A model generated the notes under the pieces. It saw only the letters and a program-made list of their open reading frames with translations, was not told where the DNA came from and made no database searches. Shown here in pieces: positions 1-5,436 of a stretch of DNA of 5,436 bases (the first letter of the stretch is position 1; each line of letters begins with the position of its first letter). The DNA comes from Spirochaetota bacterium. GTDB taxonomy: Bacteria; Spirochaetota; UBA4802; UBA5550. Location of the stretch: the NCBI GenBank assembly GCA_022704585.1, contig JAKJGD010000174.1, forward strand, positions 1 through 5,436. Direction: 5' to 3'. Both the position numbers and the translations under genes were made by a program.

Positions 1-1
1 G

Positions 2-475
2 ATACCGCGCTCATACTCGGTTATTCCCCTCATTTCGTATGACAGCCCTCCCGCGTATTATATATTCGGAGGTATCGTGTTCCAGAACCTTACCATGGGA
101 TACCTCGAGGCCCATGGCTCCGAGTGGAAGCAGAAGGCCGATAAGCGGCTGCTCTATTATTACGACAACGTAAAGGCGCTGTCGTCTACGGGTGAGATTA
201 ACAACGTGGTGATTGTGAACCGCGTGCTTCCCGATACGGTCAACCAGGGGTACCAGTATTACAAGGACCTCGTTTTGTTGCGGGTCAACGGCGTACGCGT
301 CCGCGACCTGGCACACCTGAAAAAACTGGTCGGGGGCTCCGCCGACCGGTTCATCGTCATGGATTTTGTCGGTGAAACAACCATCGTCCTGGACCGGAAG
401 CTTGCCGTTGAAAGAGAGCAGGAGCTAAAAAGCACCTATAATATTAATTCAATGGAATACATTCCCGGGGATTGA
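2..475 (+). CDS. Deg/HtrA-type serine protease, C-terminal PDZ-like domain (5' truncated)
   Basis: The frame is open from the window edge to a TGA at 473-475, giving 157 visible residues with the true start outside the window. The visible part matches the C-terminal half of long Deg proteases, such as the plant and bacterial Deg forms with a terminal PDZ-like domain (PDZ_3 type). There is a linker, then a YYIFGG(I/L)VF strand at about residues 19-27, an NLT-x-x-Y-L segment, and later a V-x-VNGV-x-V-x-(D/N)L-x-HL stretch at about 98-112. In this family these regions follow a trypsin-like protease domain and a first PDZ domain, and help in oligomer assembly or substrate choice. The catalytic His-Asp-Ser residues are not visible, so activity cannot be judged. 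The GTG at 77 is not the start, because conserved domain sequence continues upstream of it in frame. The gene ends 56 bp before the next one and is probably a separate transcription unit. Confidence 0.85.
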   Translation: MPRSYSVIPLISYDSPPAYYIFGGIVFQNLTMGYLEAHGSEWKQKADKRLLYYYDNVKALSSTGEINNVVIVNRVLPDTVNQGYQYYKDLVLLRVNGVRVRDLAHLKKLVGGSADRFIVMDFVGETTIVLDRKLAVEREQELKSTYNINSMEYIPGD

Positions 476-477
476 AG

Positions 478-497
478 CAGGCATGGATTCATGCTTG
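478..497 (+). promoter_or_regulatory. Stem-loop after the Deg gene, overlapping a -35-like box
   Basis: CAGGCATG (478-485) and CATGCTTG (490-497) can form an eight-pair stem, one pair being G-U, around the four-base loop GATT. It begins three bases after the protease stop codon. No run of T follows on the plus strand, so it is not a standard intrinsic terminator. It overlaps the first half of the TTGACA box at 495-500, so an operator or a weak terminator are both possible. The pairing is seen in the sequence; the role is inferred. Confidence 0.35.
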
Positions 498-523
498 ACA
501 TTATCCCCCTGCGTTTAAACTAT
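495..523 (+). promoter_or_regulatory. Candidate sigma-70 promoter for the plus-strand operon
   Basis: A perfect TTGACA lies at 495-500. Possible -10 elements are poor or badly spaced: TAAACT at 516-521 with a 15-base spacer, or AACTAT at 518-523 with a 17-base spacer. Either would start transcription within a few bases of the ATG at 532, giving a leaderless or nearly leaderless mRNA. This agrees with the lack of any purine-rich ribosome binding site before that ATG. It is the only credible promoter in the gap ahead of the four-gene run. Confidence 0.35.
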
Positions 524-531
524 TTTCCACC

Positions 532-1560
532 ATGGCACGAATACGCACAAAATCGATTATAATCCTGGCCGCGGCATTCATAACCGCGGTAACGCTCCGG
601 GCCACGGCACTGGGTGCCGATGCGGCGAATGGGCGGGATACAGCCGATAAAACGAAAATATCTGCCGTCGGGGAAGCCGAAGCGACAAAGGGCGCCGCAG
701 GGGAAACCGGGTTAAAGAACGCCGAAAAGGCAGAGCGCGACAGGATCATGAAGAAATCGATTCGCTGGTCAATGCTGGTGGCGGTGCCGGTCAACACGTT
801 TGTCGTGTCGGCGCTGGTGTGGGACTGGGGCAAAACAACACACTTCAGGCTCAGCCATGAAGGCTGGTTCGCGCAGAACACCTACTCGGGCGGGGCCGAC
901 AAGATGGCCCACCTGTACGCACATTATGTGATAATGCGCGTGCTGTATAACATCTATGATTACACCGAAAACGGCGGACCGCTCAAGTGGGCGTTCTCGG
1001 CCGGGATAACCGGCGGTATCGCACTCGGTATCGAGATAGGCGACGGGTTCTGCCGGAACCAGAACGGTTTCAGCTTTGCCGACCTCTCCATGGGCCTGAT
1101 CGGGATCGGGATGGGAGCCCTGCTCGAACAGTTTCCCGTCGTCGACTCGTTCATCAGCCTGAGCGCGGAATATATTCCCACGAAATACTTCCGCAGGCAC
1201 CCGCAGCGGCTCGCGTGGTTCACTGATGATTACAGCGGGTGGAAGTTCATGGCAAACATCAAGCTCGCGGGTTTCAAGTACGTCGGCCTTCCGGTGCCGG
1301 AATTTCTCAAATACATCCAGTTTGATGTCGGCTATTACTCGACCGGCTTTACCAAGTATGATTACCATTGGGCAGAGATTGAGCGCGCCTTCAACTGGAA
1401 GGGCAAAGAGCGTAACGTATATATCGGGATTTCGCTGAACGTCGTTGAGGTCGTGAAAGATTTCTTCACTGACAAGGACAGCCTGGCCTGCCGGGCGGTC
1501 CAGCAGCCCTTCAAGTATTACCATATCCCGGCAGGCGTCAATCATCGTTTCAAAATGTGA
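532..1560 (+). CDS. DUF2279-like envelope protein with signal peptide
   Basis: This is a 342-residue protein of unknown function. Residues 1-30 form a signal peptide or anchor: a basic MARIRTK start, a hydrophobic IIILAAAFITAV core and a small-residue exit near ALGA. An Ala/Lys/Glu-rich linker follows (about 31-73), then a hydrophobic segment (79-97). The conserved region runs from GWF-x-x-(N/D)TY-x-GGADK-x-AH (about 111-127) through a glycine-rich hydrophobic stretch to GIEIGDGF (166-173) and GFSFADL-x-MG-x-x-G (179-191). This pattern matches DUF2279 (YfiM-like), a poorly characterised envelope family. The C-terminal part (about 240-310) is rich in aromatic and alternating hydrophobic residues, as in outer-membrane strands, which is an inference. 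The start at 532 is chosen because it supplies the signal peptide, although no Shine-Dalgarno sequence precedes it; the next candidate ATG (748) would delete it. The stop is 10 bp before the next start, suggesting an operon. Confidence 0.75.
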   Translation: MARIRTKSIIILAAAFITAVTLRATALGADAANGRDTADKTKISAVGEAEATKGAAGETGLKNAEKAERDRIMKKSIRWSMLVAVPVNTFVVSALVWDWGKTTHFRLSHEGWFAQNTYSGGADKMAHLYAHYVIMRVLYNIYDYTENGGPLKWAFSAGITGGIALGIEIGDGFCRNQNGFSFADLSMGLIGIGMGALLEQFPVVDSFISLSAEYIPTKYFRRHPQRLAWFTDDYSGWKFMANIKLAGFKYVGLPVPEFLKYIQFDVGYYSTGFTKYDYHWAEIERAFNWKGKERNVYIGISLNVVEVVKDFFTDKDSLACRAVQQPFKYYHIPAGVNHRFKM

Positions 1561-1565
1561 GGTGG
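1559..1565 (+). promoter_or_regulatory. Ribosome binding site for the helix-turn-helix gene
   Basis: GAGGTGG lies five bases before the ATG at 1571 and overlaps the TGA of the upstream gene. It decides the start: the in-frame GTG at 1562 lies inside this site and would have no site of its own, so the 155-residue form is preferred. Confidence 0.7.
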
Positions 1566-1570
1566 ATCGC

Positions 1571-2038
1571 ATGAAAGAAAAGGAAGCGCGGGTCGATTAC
1601 CTCGATCACCAACTTGTCCTTTACGTTGAAAAAAAAGACGGGTCTTACGGCCCGCTCCGGACCGGTTCATACATCACCAAGAATTATCTTGATGACTACT
1701 GGTTGAAGCGCCGTAATCTGGAGAAAGAATACCTGGGAAAAGTCACCGGTGGAGAGATAAGCCCCATAGCCTATTACATGGTGCTGGAAGAGCTCACCCC
1801 GTCCGAGCTGGCTGCGCGCGTAAAGATTCCCGAGCGAAAAGTCAGGAAGCACCTCGCGCCGGCGACCTTCGGGTCGGTGACCGTCGACGAGCTGCGGCGC
1901 TATTGCGAGGTCTTCAGCGTGCCGCTGTCGAGCATGCTGCATGCCCTGGTCATCAAGGGAAAAAATGTATCCATACGCGAAGCGAAGACGAACAATCCCT
2001 ATTTCACAATGATGAAAATAGAGGCGGGGAAAAAATGA
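1571..2038 (+). CDS. Small helix-turn-helix (XRE-like) protein with a novel N-terminal region
   Basis: This is a 155-residue cytoplasmic protein with no signal peptide or membrane segment. Residues about 74-122 resemble the Cro/C1 (XRE) helix-turn-helix fold: LTPSELAARVKIPERKVRKHL gives helices 2 and 3, and VTVDELRRYCEVFSVPLSSM gives the closing helix with the usual 'L-x-x-Y-(C)-x-x-F-x-V-(P)' shape. The first 70 residues are unusual for a plain regulator: a VDYLDHQLVLYVEK strand pair, a GSYGPLRTGSYITK segment and a charged helix (about 37-55). I do not recognise this N-terminal part. The stop overlaps the start of the BtrH-like gene (ATGA), so the two are probably translationally coupled and needed together. 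It could be a cluster regulator or a protein that works directly with the acyltransferase; the sequence does not decide. Confidence 0.7.
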   Translation: MKEKEARVDYLDHQLVLYVEKKDGSYGPLRTGSYITKNYLDDYWLKRRNLEKEYLGKVTGGEISPIAYYMVLEELTPSELAARVKIPERKVRKHLAPATFGSVTVDELRRYCEVFSVPLSSMLHALVIKGKNVSIREAKTNNPYFTMMKIEAGKK

Positions 2039-3045
2039 ACACTCTCGGTTTCAAGCACGCAATGGCGGCCCACTGCGAGTCGGGGACCGTATCATCGATC
2101 CTGAGCCACGCCGGGCTGCAGATATCCGAACCTATGGTCTTCGGGATTTCGGGCGGGATTTTCTTCGGATACTTCGAATCGAAGAAGTTCCCCTTTCCCA
2201 CATTCGTCGTCAGGAACCGCCCCGGACAGATACGGACGAACCTCGCTAAACGGACCGGCGCGAAGTTCGCCGAGCGGCGCTTCGGGGATCCGGCAAAGGG
2301 CGAGCGTGAGCTCAACGGTCTCCTTGCCCGGGGGGTACCGGTGGCCTGCCAGACCGACTTCTTTTACATGAATTATCTCCCGAACCACGTTCGCGTCCAC
2401 ATTAACGTGCATTTTATCATAGTTGTTAAGCGGAATGGAGACAATTATATTGTCAGCGACTGCTATTCCCCGTCACTGTCCGAAATCGACAGGGACTCGC
2501 TCATGAAAGCGAGGTTTGCTGGCGGAAGTTTTGCCCCGCGCGGCTTTCTCTTCTACCCGAAGTTCCTTCCCGGGAACATTGATTACGAAAAGTCCATATG
2601 GAAGGGGATACGGAGCGCGTCGTTCATGATGGTTAAGCTGCCCATGCCCTTCCTTGGCGTGAAGGGCATAAGGCTGTTTGCCAAAAAAGTGACTGACTGG
2701 CCGAAACTGGCCCGGGACACGGAGCACCTATCCCATGAGATCATGAAAATTAACATATTCCTCGAGGACCAGGGAACCGGCGGTGCCGGTTTCCGGTTCA
2801 TGTACGCCACATTTTTACGGGAGGCGTCGGAGCTGCTTAACGACCCGGACCTGCTCGGCATGTCGAAGCGGATCATGGAAATCGGGGACCGGTGGCGCGA
2901 GATATCGCTGTTTGCCGCGCGGATCGGGAAACGCCGCGATCTTGGGCCGGACCGTCTCCGCGAGCTCGGGAGCATGATAGCGGCGCGGGCCGACGAGGAA
3001 GAGATATTCTTCAGGGACCTGCTGGCTTTGAGCAAAGAAAGATAA
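2035..3045 (+). CDS. BtrH-like acyltransferase (BtrH N-terminal domain plus DUF4872-like C-terminal domain)
   Basis: This 336-residue protein resembles the butirosin BtrH family. BtrH transfers an acyl group from a carrier-protein thioester to an acceptor amine. The N-terminal domain carries the hallmark HCESG at 13-17, followed by a G-(I/L)-SGG-x-FF-x-Y motif at 37-46. Cys14 is the likely nucleophile. HFIIV at 126-130 and the SD at 141-142 resemble the His and Asp of papain/C39-like folds, suggesting a Cys14-His126-Asp142 set; this assignment is inferred. The C-terminal domain has the G-x-GG-x-x-FR-x-x-YA-x-FL-x-EA motif (247-264) typical of DUF4872, with helical sequence on both sides. There is no signal peptide, so action is cytoplasmic. 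The start at 2035 overlaps the previous stop and follows GAGGCGGGG (2021-2029). The upstream in-frame extension from 1903 is rejected because it lies inside the helix-turn-helix gene. The carrier protein 30 bp downstream is the natural partner. Confidence 0.85.
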   Translation: MNTLGFKHAMAAHCESGTVSSILSHAGLQISEPMVFGISGGIFFGYFESKKFPFPTFVVRNRPGQIRTNLAKRTGAKFAERRFGDPAKGERELNGLLARGVPVACQTDFFYMNYLPNHVRVHINVHFIIVVKRNGDNYIVSDCYSPSLSEIDRDSLMKARFAGGSFAPRGFLFYPKFLPGNIDYEKSIWKGIRSASFMMVKLPMPFLGVKGIRLFAKKVTDWPKLARDTEHLSHEIMKINIFLEDQGTGGAGFRFMYATFLREASELLNDPDLLGMSKRIMEIGDRWREISLFAARIGKRRDLGPDRLRELGSMIAARADEEEIFFRDLLALSKER

Positions 3046-3063
3046 AAAGAACCGATAACGGAC

Positions 3064-3068
3064 AGGAG
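3064..3068 (+). promoter_or_regulatory. Ribosome binding site for the acyl carrier protein
   Basis: AGGAG sits seven bases before the ATG at 3076. It favours that start over the in-frame TTG at 3070, which would be only one base from the site. Confidence 0.7.
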
Positions 3069-3075
3069 CTTGTAT

Positions 3076-3339
3076 ATGGAAGAGCTGAAACAGGAAATAA
3101 AGCTTCTTATCATGGAAGTGCTGGGAATCACCGACGTTGAGCCGGACGAGGTAGGGAACGACGATGCGCTGTTTGCCGAGGGCAATGTCATGGGCCTCGA
3201 CTCGATCGATGCGCTCGAGATCGTCATGGCGCTGCAGGAAAAATACGGAGTCCGGATTGATGACAAGAACCAGTCCCGTTTCATCCTTAAGAGTATAACC
3301 ACCATCTCCGAGTTCATCTCGAAAAACAGGAAGAATTGA
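3076..3339 (+). CDS. Acyl carrier protein (phosphopantetheine-binding)
   Basis: This is an 87-residue, acidic, helical carrier protein of normal length. The phosphopantetheine attachment site is intact: GLDSIDALEIV with Ser43 as the modified residue. It is followed by the expected recognition-helix region and LQEKYGVRI. The closing SITTISEFI helix is also typical. The D-S-I-D-A-L-E form, with a long D-A-L-F-x-E-G-x-x-x-G loop ahead of it, resembles carrier proteins of specialised type II systems (aryl polyene-like or ladderane-like clusters) as well as some housekeeping ACPs. That comparison is from memory of family patterns. It sits directly behind the BtrH-like gene, so the likely job is to present an acyl thioester to that enzyme. 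It needs a phosphopantetheinyl transferase and a loading enzyme, neither of which is in this window. Confidence 0.93.
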   Translation: MEELKQEIKLLIMEVLGITDVEPDEVGNDDALFAEGNVMGLDSIDALEIVMALQEKYGVRIDDKNQSRFILKSITTISEFISKNRKN

Positions 3340-3340
3340 C

Positions 3341-3362
3341 CGGCGGCGTTCATTCCCCGCCG
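3341..3362. terminator. Possible hairpin between convergent gene ends
   Basis: CGGCGG (3341-3346) can pair with CCGCCG (3357-3362) across a ten-base loop, exactly where the carrier-protein gene and the oppositely oriented radical SAM gene end. The position suits a bidirectional transcription barrier. There is no clear T-run on either strand, and part of the stem lies inside the last codons of the radical SAM gene. This is weak evidence. Confidence 0.25.
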
Positions 3363-4720
3363 ACGTAAAATTCATCTTTAGATACATCAATGGCACCGCG
3401 AAGCTTGCTCTGCAGCACGAGCGTGAATATGGTTTTGTGGATGACGTCTCCCCTGAACCTGGACCGGTAGAAGAGCGTGCGTCGCAGGATTTCCTTCCAA
3501 GAATAACCCATGTCACCAACCTGTTTTATCGCATCGAAAATCTCCCCGTCCCGAATGGAGGGATGGCGGAAGTTGATCAGCTTCGTGTCGTCGACCTTCC
3601 CCTCACGCCTGAGCCGTTCGTACAGCCTGGTACCCGGCAGCGCCTTTACCGGGAATACGACCGGGACTACGTTCATCTCGCGGCAGAATTCCCATGTGCG
3701 GCGGTAGGTGCCGATATCATCATCTTCATAACCGATAACGAACCAGCCCGAGACCAGTATTCCCTGGTCCTGGATGAACCGGATGTTCCGCTTCATGGTG
3801 TCGATTACGTCCGCGGATGAGTGGGCTCCCATTTTTTTCATGGCACCGGAGCCGGCGAGTGTGGCCGGGTTTATCGATTCCATGCCGATGGCGGCGTAAA
3901 TAAGACCGGCCTCCGCAGCTTTTTTTATTACCGCGCGTCCTTTCTCGTCTGATGCGGCGTCCAGGTTGGCCTGGCCGGTCCAGAAGCGCTTCTTTTTTAA
4001 ACCGGCGATGGCGGTGTACAGCTCGAGGTAATAGTCATAACTTGCAGGCTTCCCGAACACGGAATCGTCAAGGATATAGTAATAATTCTTAAATGAATCG
4101 ACCTCGGCAATGACGTCCTGTATGGGGCGGGTCCTGAATTGCGGGCCGAAAATCTCCGTTACCGTACAGAAATCACAGTTTACAGGACATCCGCGCGAAG
4201 CGTATACCGTGTCGAAGACATAGCGGTGTTTATAGTGACTCCGGTCCGGGGAGCTCCCGGCAAGATCGGGATATCTGTTATTCTGGTGGAGCGTGTAGGG
4301 GCCGGGATCGAACGGTTTGGGCGAGCAGACGTAGAACTGCTTCAGGCGGCCGTGCCCGGCGTCCTGCACTATGACCGGCCAGAGTTCCTCTGCCTCACCA
4401 ACCGCAACGGCATCGGCGTGCTGTATCGCGCGGAAGGGGACAACGGAAGGCTGGGGTCCGCCAAGGACGACTTTGACGCCGCGCCTGCGGTACTCGTCCG
4501 CGATTTCGTAGGCCCGGTTTTCAGCCGTGTAACGCATGCTGATTCCCACGAGATCGACCGGTCTGTCGAACGGGACGGCATCCTCCCAGAGAAGATCTAT
4601 GAACGTATAGTCGTGACCCGGGCATGCGCCGGCCAGTATGGGAAGAGAGAGGGGCATGAACGGGTCGTTTTTACGCAGCGGATCCGTAAGTGACGAAGCC
4701 AGTATCAATGTAATTTTCAT
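3350..4720 (-). CDS. B12-binding-type radical SAM enzyme
   Basis: This 456-residue protein has the two-part layout of cobalamin-dependent (class B type) radical SAM enzymes. Residues 1-120 form a Rossmann-like B12-binding domain: a KITLILASS first strand, DLVGISMRYTAENRAYEIADEYR (split around residues 56-78), VKVVLGGPQPSVVP (82-95) and DAVAVGEAEELWP (103-115). The classic cobalamin DxHxxG loop is not evident, as in many relatives. The radical SAM core follows, with SRGCPVNCDFC (175-185) supplying Cys178, Cys182 and Cys185 for the 4Fe-4S cluster. It continues with LDDS (217-220), GMES (279-282) and GWFVIGYEDD (325-334). A C-terminal helical extension (about 385-450) is basic and lacks cysteines. 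Relatives perform methylations, cyclisations or C-C chemistry on natural products and lipids; the substrate here is unknown. An in-frame TGA lies 12 bases before the ATG, fixing the start, though the ribosome binding site is weak (GTGAG 11 bases upstream). Confidence 0.9.
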   Translation of the reverse strand: MKITLILASSLTDPLRKNDPFMPLSLPILAGACPGHDYTFIDLLWEDAVPFDRPVDLVGISMRYTAENRAYEIADEYRRRGVKVVLGGPQPSVVPFRAIQHADAVAVGEAEELWPVIVQDAGHGRLKQFYVCSPKPFDPGPYTLHQNNRYPDLAGSSPDRSHYKHRYVFDTVYASRGCPVNCDFCTVTEIFGPQFRTRPIQDVIAEVDSFKNYYYILDDSVFGKPASYDYYLELYTAIAGLKKKRFWTGQANLDAASDEKGRAVIKKAAEAGLIYAAIGMESINPATLAGSGAMKKMGAHSSADVIDTMKRNIRFIQDQGILVSGWFVIGYEDDDIGTYRRTWEFCREMNVVPVVFPVKALPGTRLYERLRREGKVDDTKLINFRHPSIRDGEIFDAIKQVGDMGYSWKEILRRTLFYRSRFRGDVIHKTIFTLVLQSKLRGAIDVSKDEFYVGGE

Positions 4721-4819
4721 GGTGCGATCAGCTCACAATGGGGTGAAGGAAGCAATTATTTTTTTGGCACGTACCGAAGAATAACGATGCCGGACATGCG
4801 TGGATACGCCGGAACCATA
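4721..4819 (-). other. Spacer between methyltransferase and radical SAM genes
   Basis: This is 99 bp with no coding frame that looks conserved. On the minus strand it contains an A-rich patch (CCAAAAAAATAATTG, complement of about 4753-4767) that might serve as a -10 region, but I find no convincing -35 partner. There is no strong terminator after the methyltransferase stop. Co-transcription of the two minus-strand genes is plausible but not shown. Confidence 0.4.
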
Positions 4820-5436
4820 TCAAATCCATGCCTGGATAATGCTCAGGCCGGGCGAGCGGGAGAGGTTTTTTTTCCTGATACGGGTAAAGCCCGTTTCACG
4901 GAGCATCGCGGACACATCGGACGCGTCATGGATCCGTCCGATTGTGGAATTGAATATTTCAAGCAGGATCAAAAGCGCATTGGCGCCCATGAACCGGGAC
5001 GGAGGTTTGTATCCCATATGATCAAGGATTACGACCATGCCGTCCCGCGATAAAGCGCCGCGTACTTTGCTCAGCAGCGCTAGCAGTGCTCCCCGGTCCA
5101 GGATTCGTATGATGTTGAAGAGAAGAATCACGTCATTGCCGGAGCCGATCGAACCAGTCAGGAAATCTCCCGGCTGAAAGGTAACGCGGCCCTCAAGGCC
5201 CGCTTCCCTGATGTTTTGAAGGGCAACGGGGCCGGCAGGTTCCCAGTCCAGGATGGTGCCGGACAGGCCCGGATGCTTTTTGCACAACTGGATACAATAG
5301 TAGCCGTGACTTCCGCCGAGGTCCAGGAGCGTGCGGGAGCGCCTTGGTATCCTGATGTTTTTCAAGATTGCCGGGGAGATGAGCCGCGCAGTGCACTTGA
5401 GACCCTGGTGATAGGTCGCCCAGCGGGCGGGGTCCT
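4820..5436 (-). CDS. SAM-dependent methyltransferase, O-methyltransferase family 2 type (5' truncated)
   Basis: The frame is open from the window edge, leaving 204 visible residues that end at a TGA (complement of 4820-4822). It begins in the lead-in helix (RWATYHQGL) seen before the catalytic domain of acetylserotonin/hydroxyindole-type O-methyltransferases. The SAM-binding motif I is LLDLGGSHGYY (visible residues 36-46). The acidic residue after strand 2 is in TILDWEP (Asp63). A GDF motif lies at 89-91, the NII strand at 107-109 and the late GMVVILDHM strand further on. The N-terminal dimerisation domain of this family would lie outside the window. Where most relatives have NVLHDW or NIIHH, with the histidine acting as general base, this protein reads NIIRIL, so the base is replaced by Arg110. 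This may mean a different methyl acceptor. An internal TTG at 5363-5365 is not the start, since family sequence continues upstream. It precedes the radical SAM gene on the same strand. Confidence 0.85.
   Translation of the reverse strand, partial: DPARWATYHQGLKCTARLISPAILKNIRIPRRSRTLLDLGGSHGYYCIQLCKKHPGLSGTILDWEPAGPVALQNIREAGLEGRVTFQPGDFLTGSIGSGNDVILLFNIIRILDRGALLALLSKVRGALSRDGMVVILDHMGYKPPSRFMGANALLILLEIFNSTIGRIHDASDVSAMLRETGFTRIRKKNLSRSPGLSIIQAWI

Noticed and set aside
769..1572. Long minus-strand open frame (267 codons) opposite the DUF2279-like gene
   Set aside because: Its translation has no recognisable domain and it lies wholly antisense to a gene with a signal peptide and family motifs; it is a byproduct of GC-rich codon use.
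1903..2034. Upstream in-frame extension of the BtrH-like gene
   Set aside because: It lies within the helix-turn-helix gene in another frame, and family similarity begins just after the ATG at 2035, which has its own ribosome binding site.
2583..3353. Minus-strand open frame (256 codons) covering the end of the BtrH-like gene and the ACP
   Set aside because: Very serine-rich, low-complexity translation antisense to two well-supported genes, including the invariant ACP site.
3355..3375. Strong intrinsic terminator at the convergent junction
   Set aside because: A GC-rich stem is present but no T-run follows on either strand, so only a low-confidence hairpin is listed.
2815..3519. Minus-strand open frame (234 codons) spanning the ACP and the convergent junction
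   Set aside because: It overlaps three supported genes and shows no domain of its own.
4139..4693. Plus-strand open frame (184 codons) inside the radical SAM gene
   Set aside because: Antisense to the radical SAM core and B12-binding domain; no ribosome binding site or family pattern.
4753..4767. Minus-strand promoter in front of the radical SAM gene
   Set aside because: The A/T-rich patch lacks a matching -35 element at proper spacing.

Overview
This is a compact, gene-dense bacterial window of moderately high GC (mid-fifties percent by eye). It holds seven protein-coding genes and no RNA genes, insertion sequences or CRISPR arrays that I can see. The genes include a Deg/HtrA-type protease end, a signal-peptide protein of the DUF2279 type and a type II acyl carrier protein. 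These point to a diderm (Gram-negative) bacterium. Spirochaetota or Desulfobacterota would fit the gene styles, but this is an impression and not a demonstrated placement.

Layout, left to right. Positions 2-475 (+) are the 3' end of a Deg-type serine protease, containing only its C-terminal PDZ-like domain. A short gap (476-531) carries a stem-loop overlapping a perfect TTGACA box. It leads into a plus-strand run of four closely packed genes: a DUF2279-like envelope protein (532-1560), a small helix-turn-helix protein (1571-2038), a BtrH-like acyltransferase (2035-3045, start codon overlapping the previous stop) and an acyl carrier protein (3076-3339). The plus-strand run meets a convergent minus-strand pair. 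First is a B12-binding-type radical SAM enzyme (4720 down to 3350). Upstream of it on the same strand is a SAM-dependent methyltransferase of the O-methyltransferase family 2 type (5436 down to 4820), truncated by the window edge.

How the genes may work together. BtrH from butirosin biosynthesis takes an acyl chain from a carrier protein and transfers it to an acceptor. Here a BtrH-like protein sits 30 bp upstream of a carrier protein with an intact phosphopantetheine serine, so an acyl-ACP-to-acceptor transfer step is the best-supported biochemical reading. The radical SAM enzyme and methyltransferase next to it are typical tailoring enzymes. The window therefore looks like one edge of an undescribed secondary-metabolite or specialised-lipid gene cluster. 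Chain-building enzymes (ketosynthase, ligase) are not in view, and neither the acyl group nor the acceptor can be named. The Deg protease is probably an unrelated neighbour. The DUF2279-like protein and the helix-turn-helix protein are linked to the acyltransfer pair only by tight spacing.
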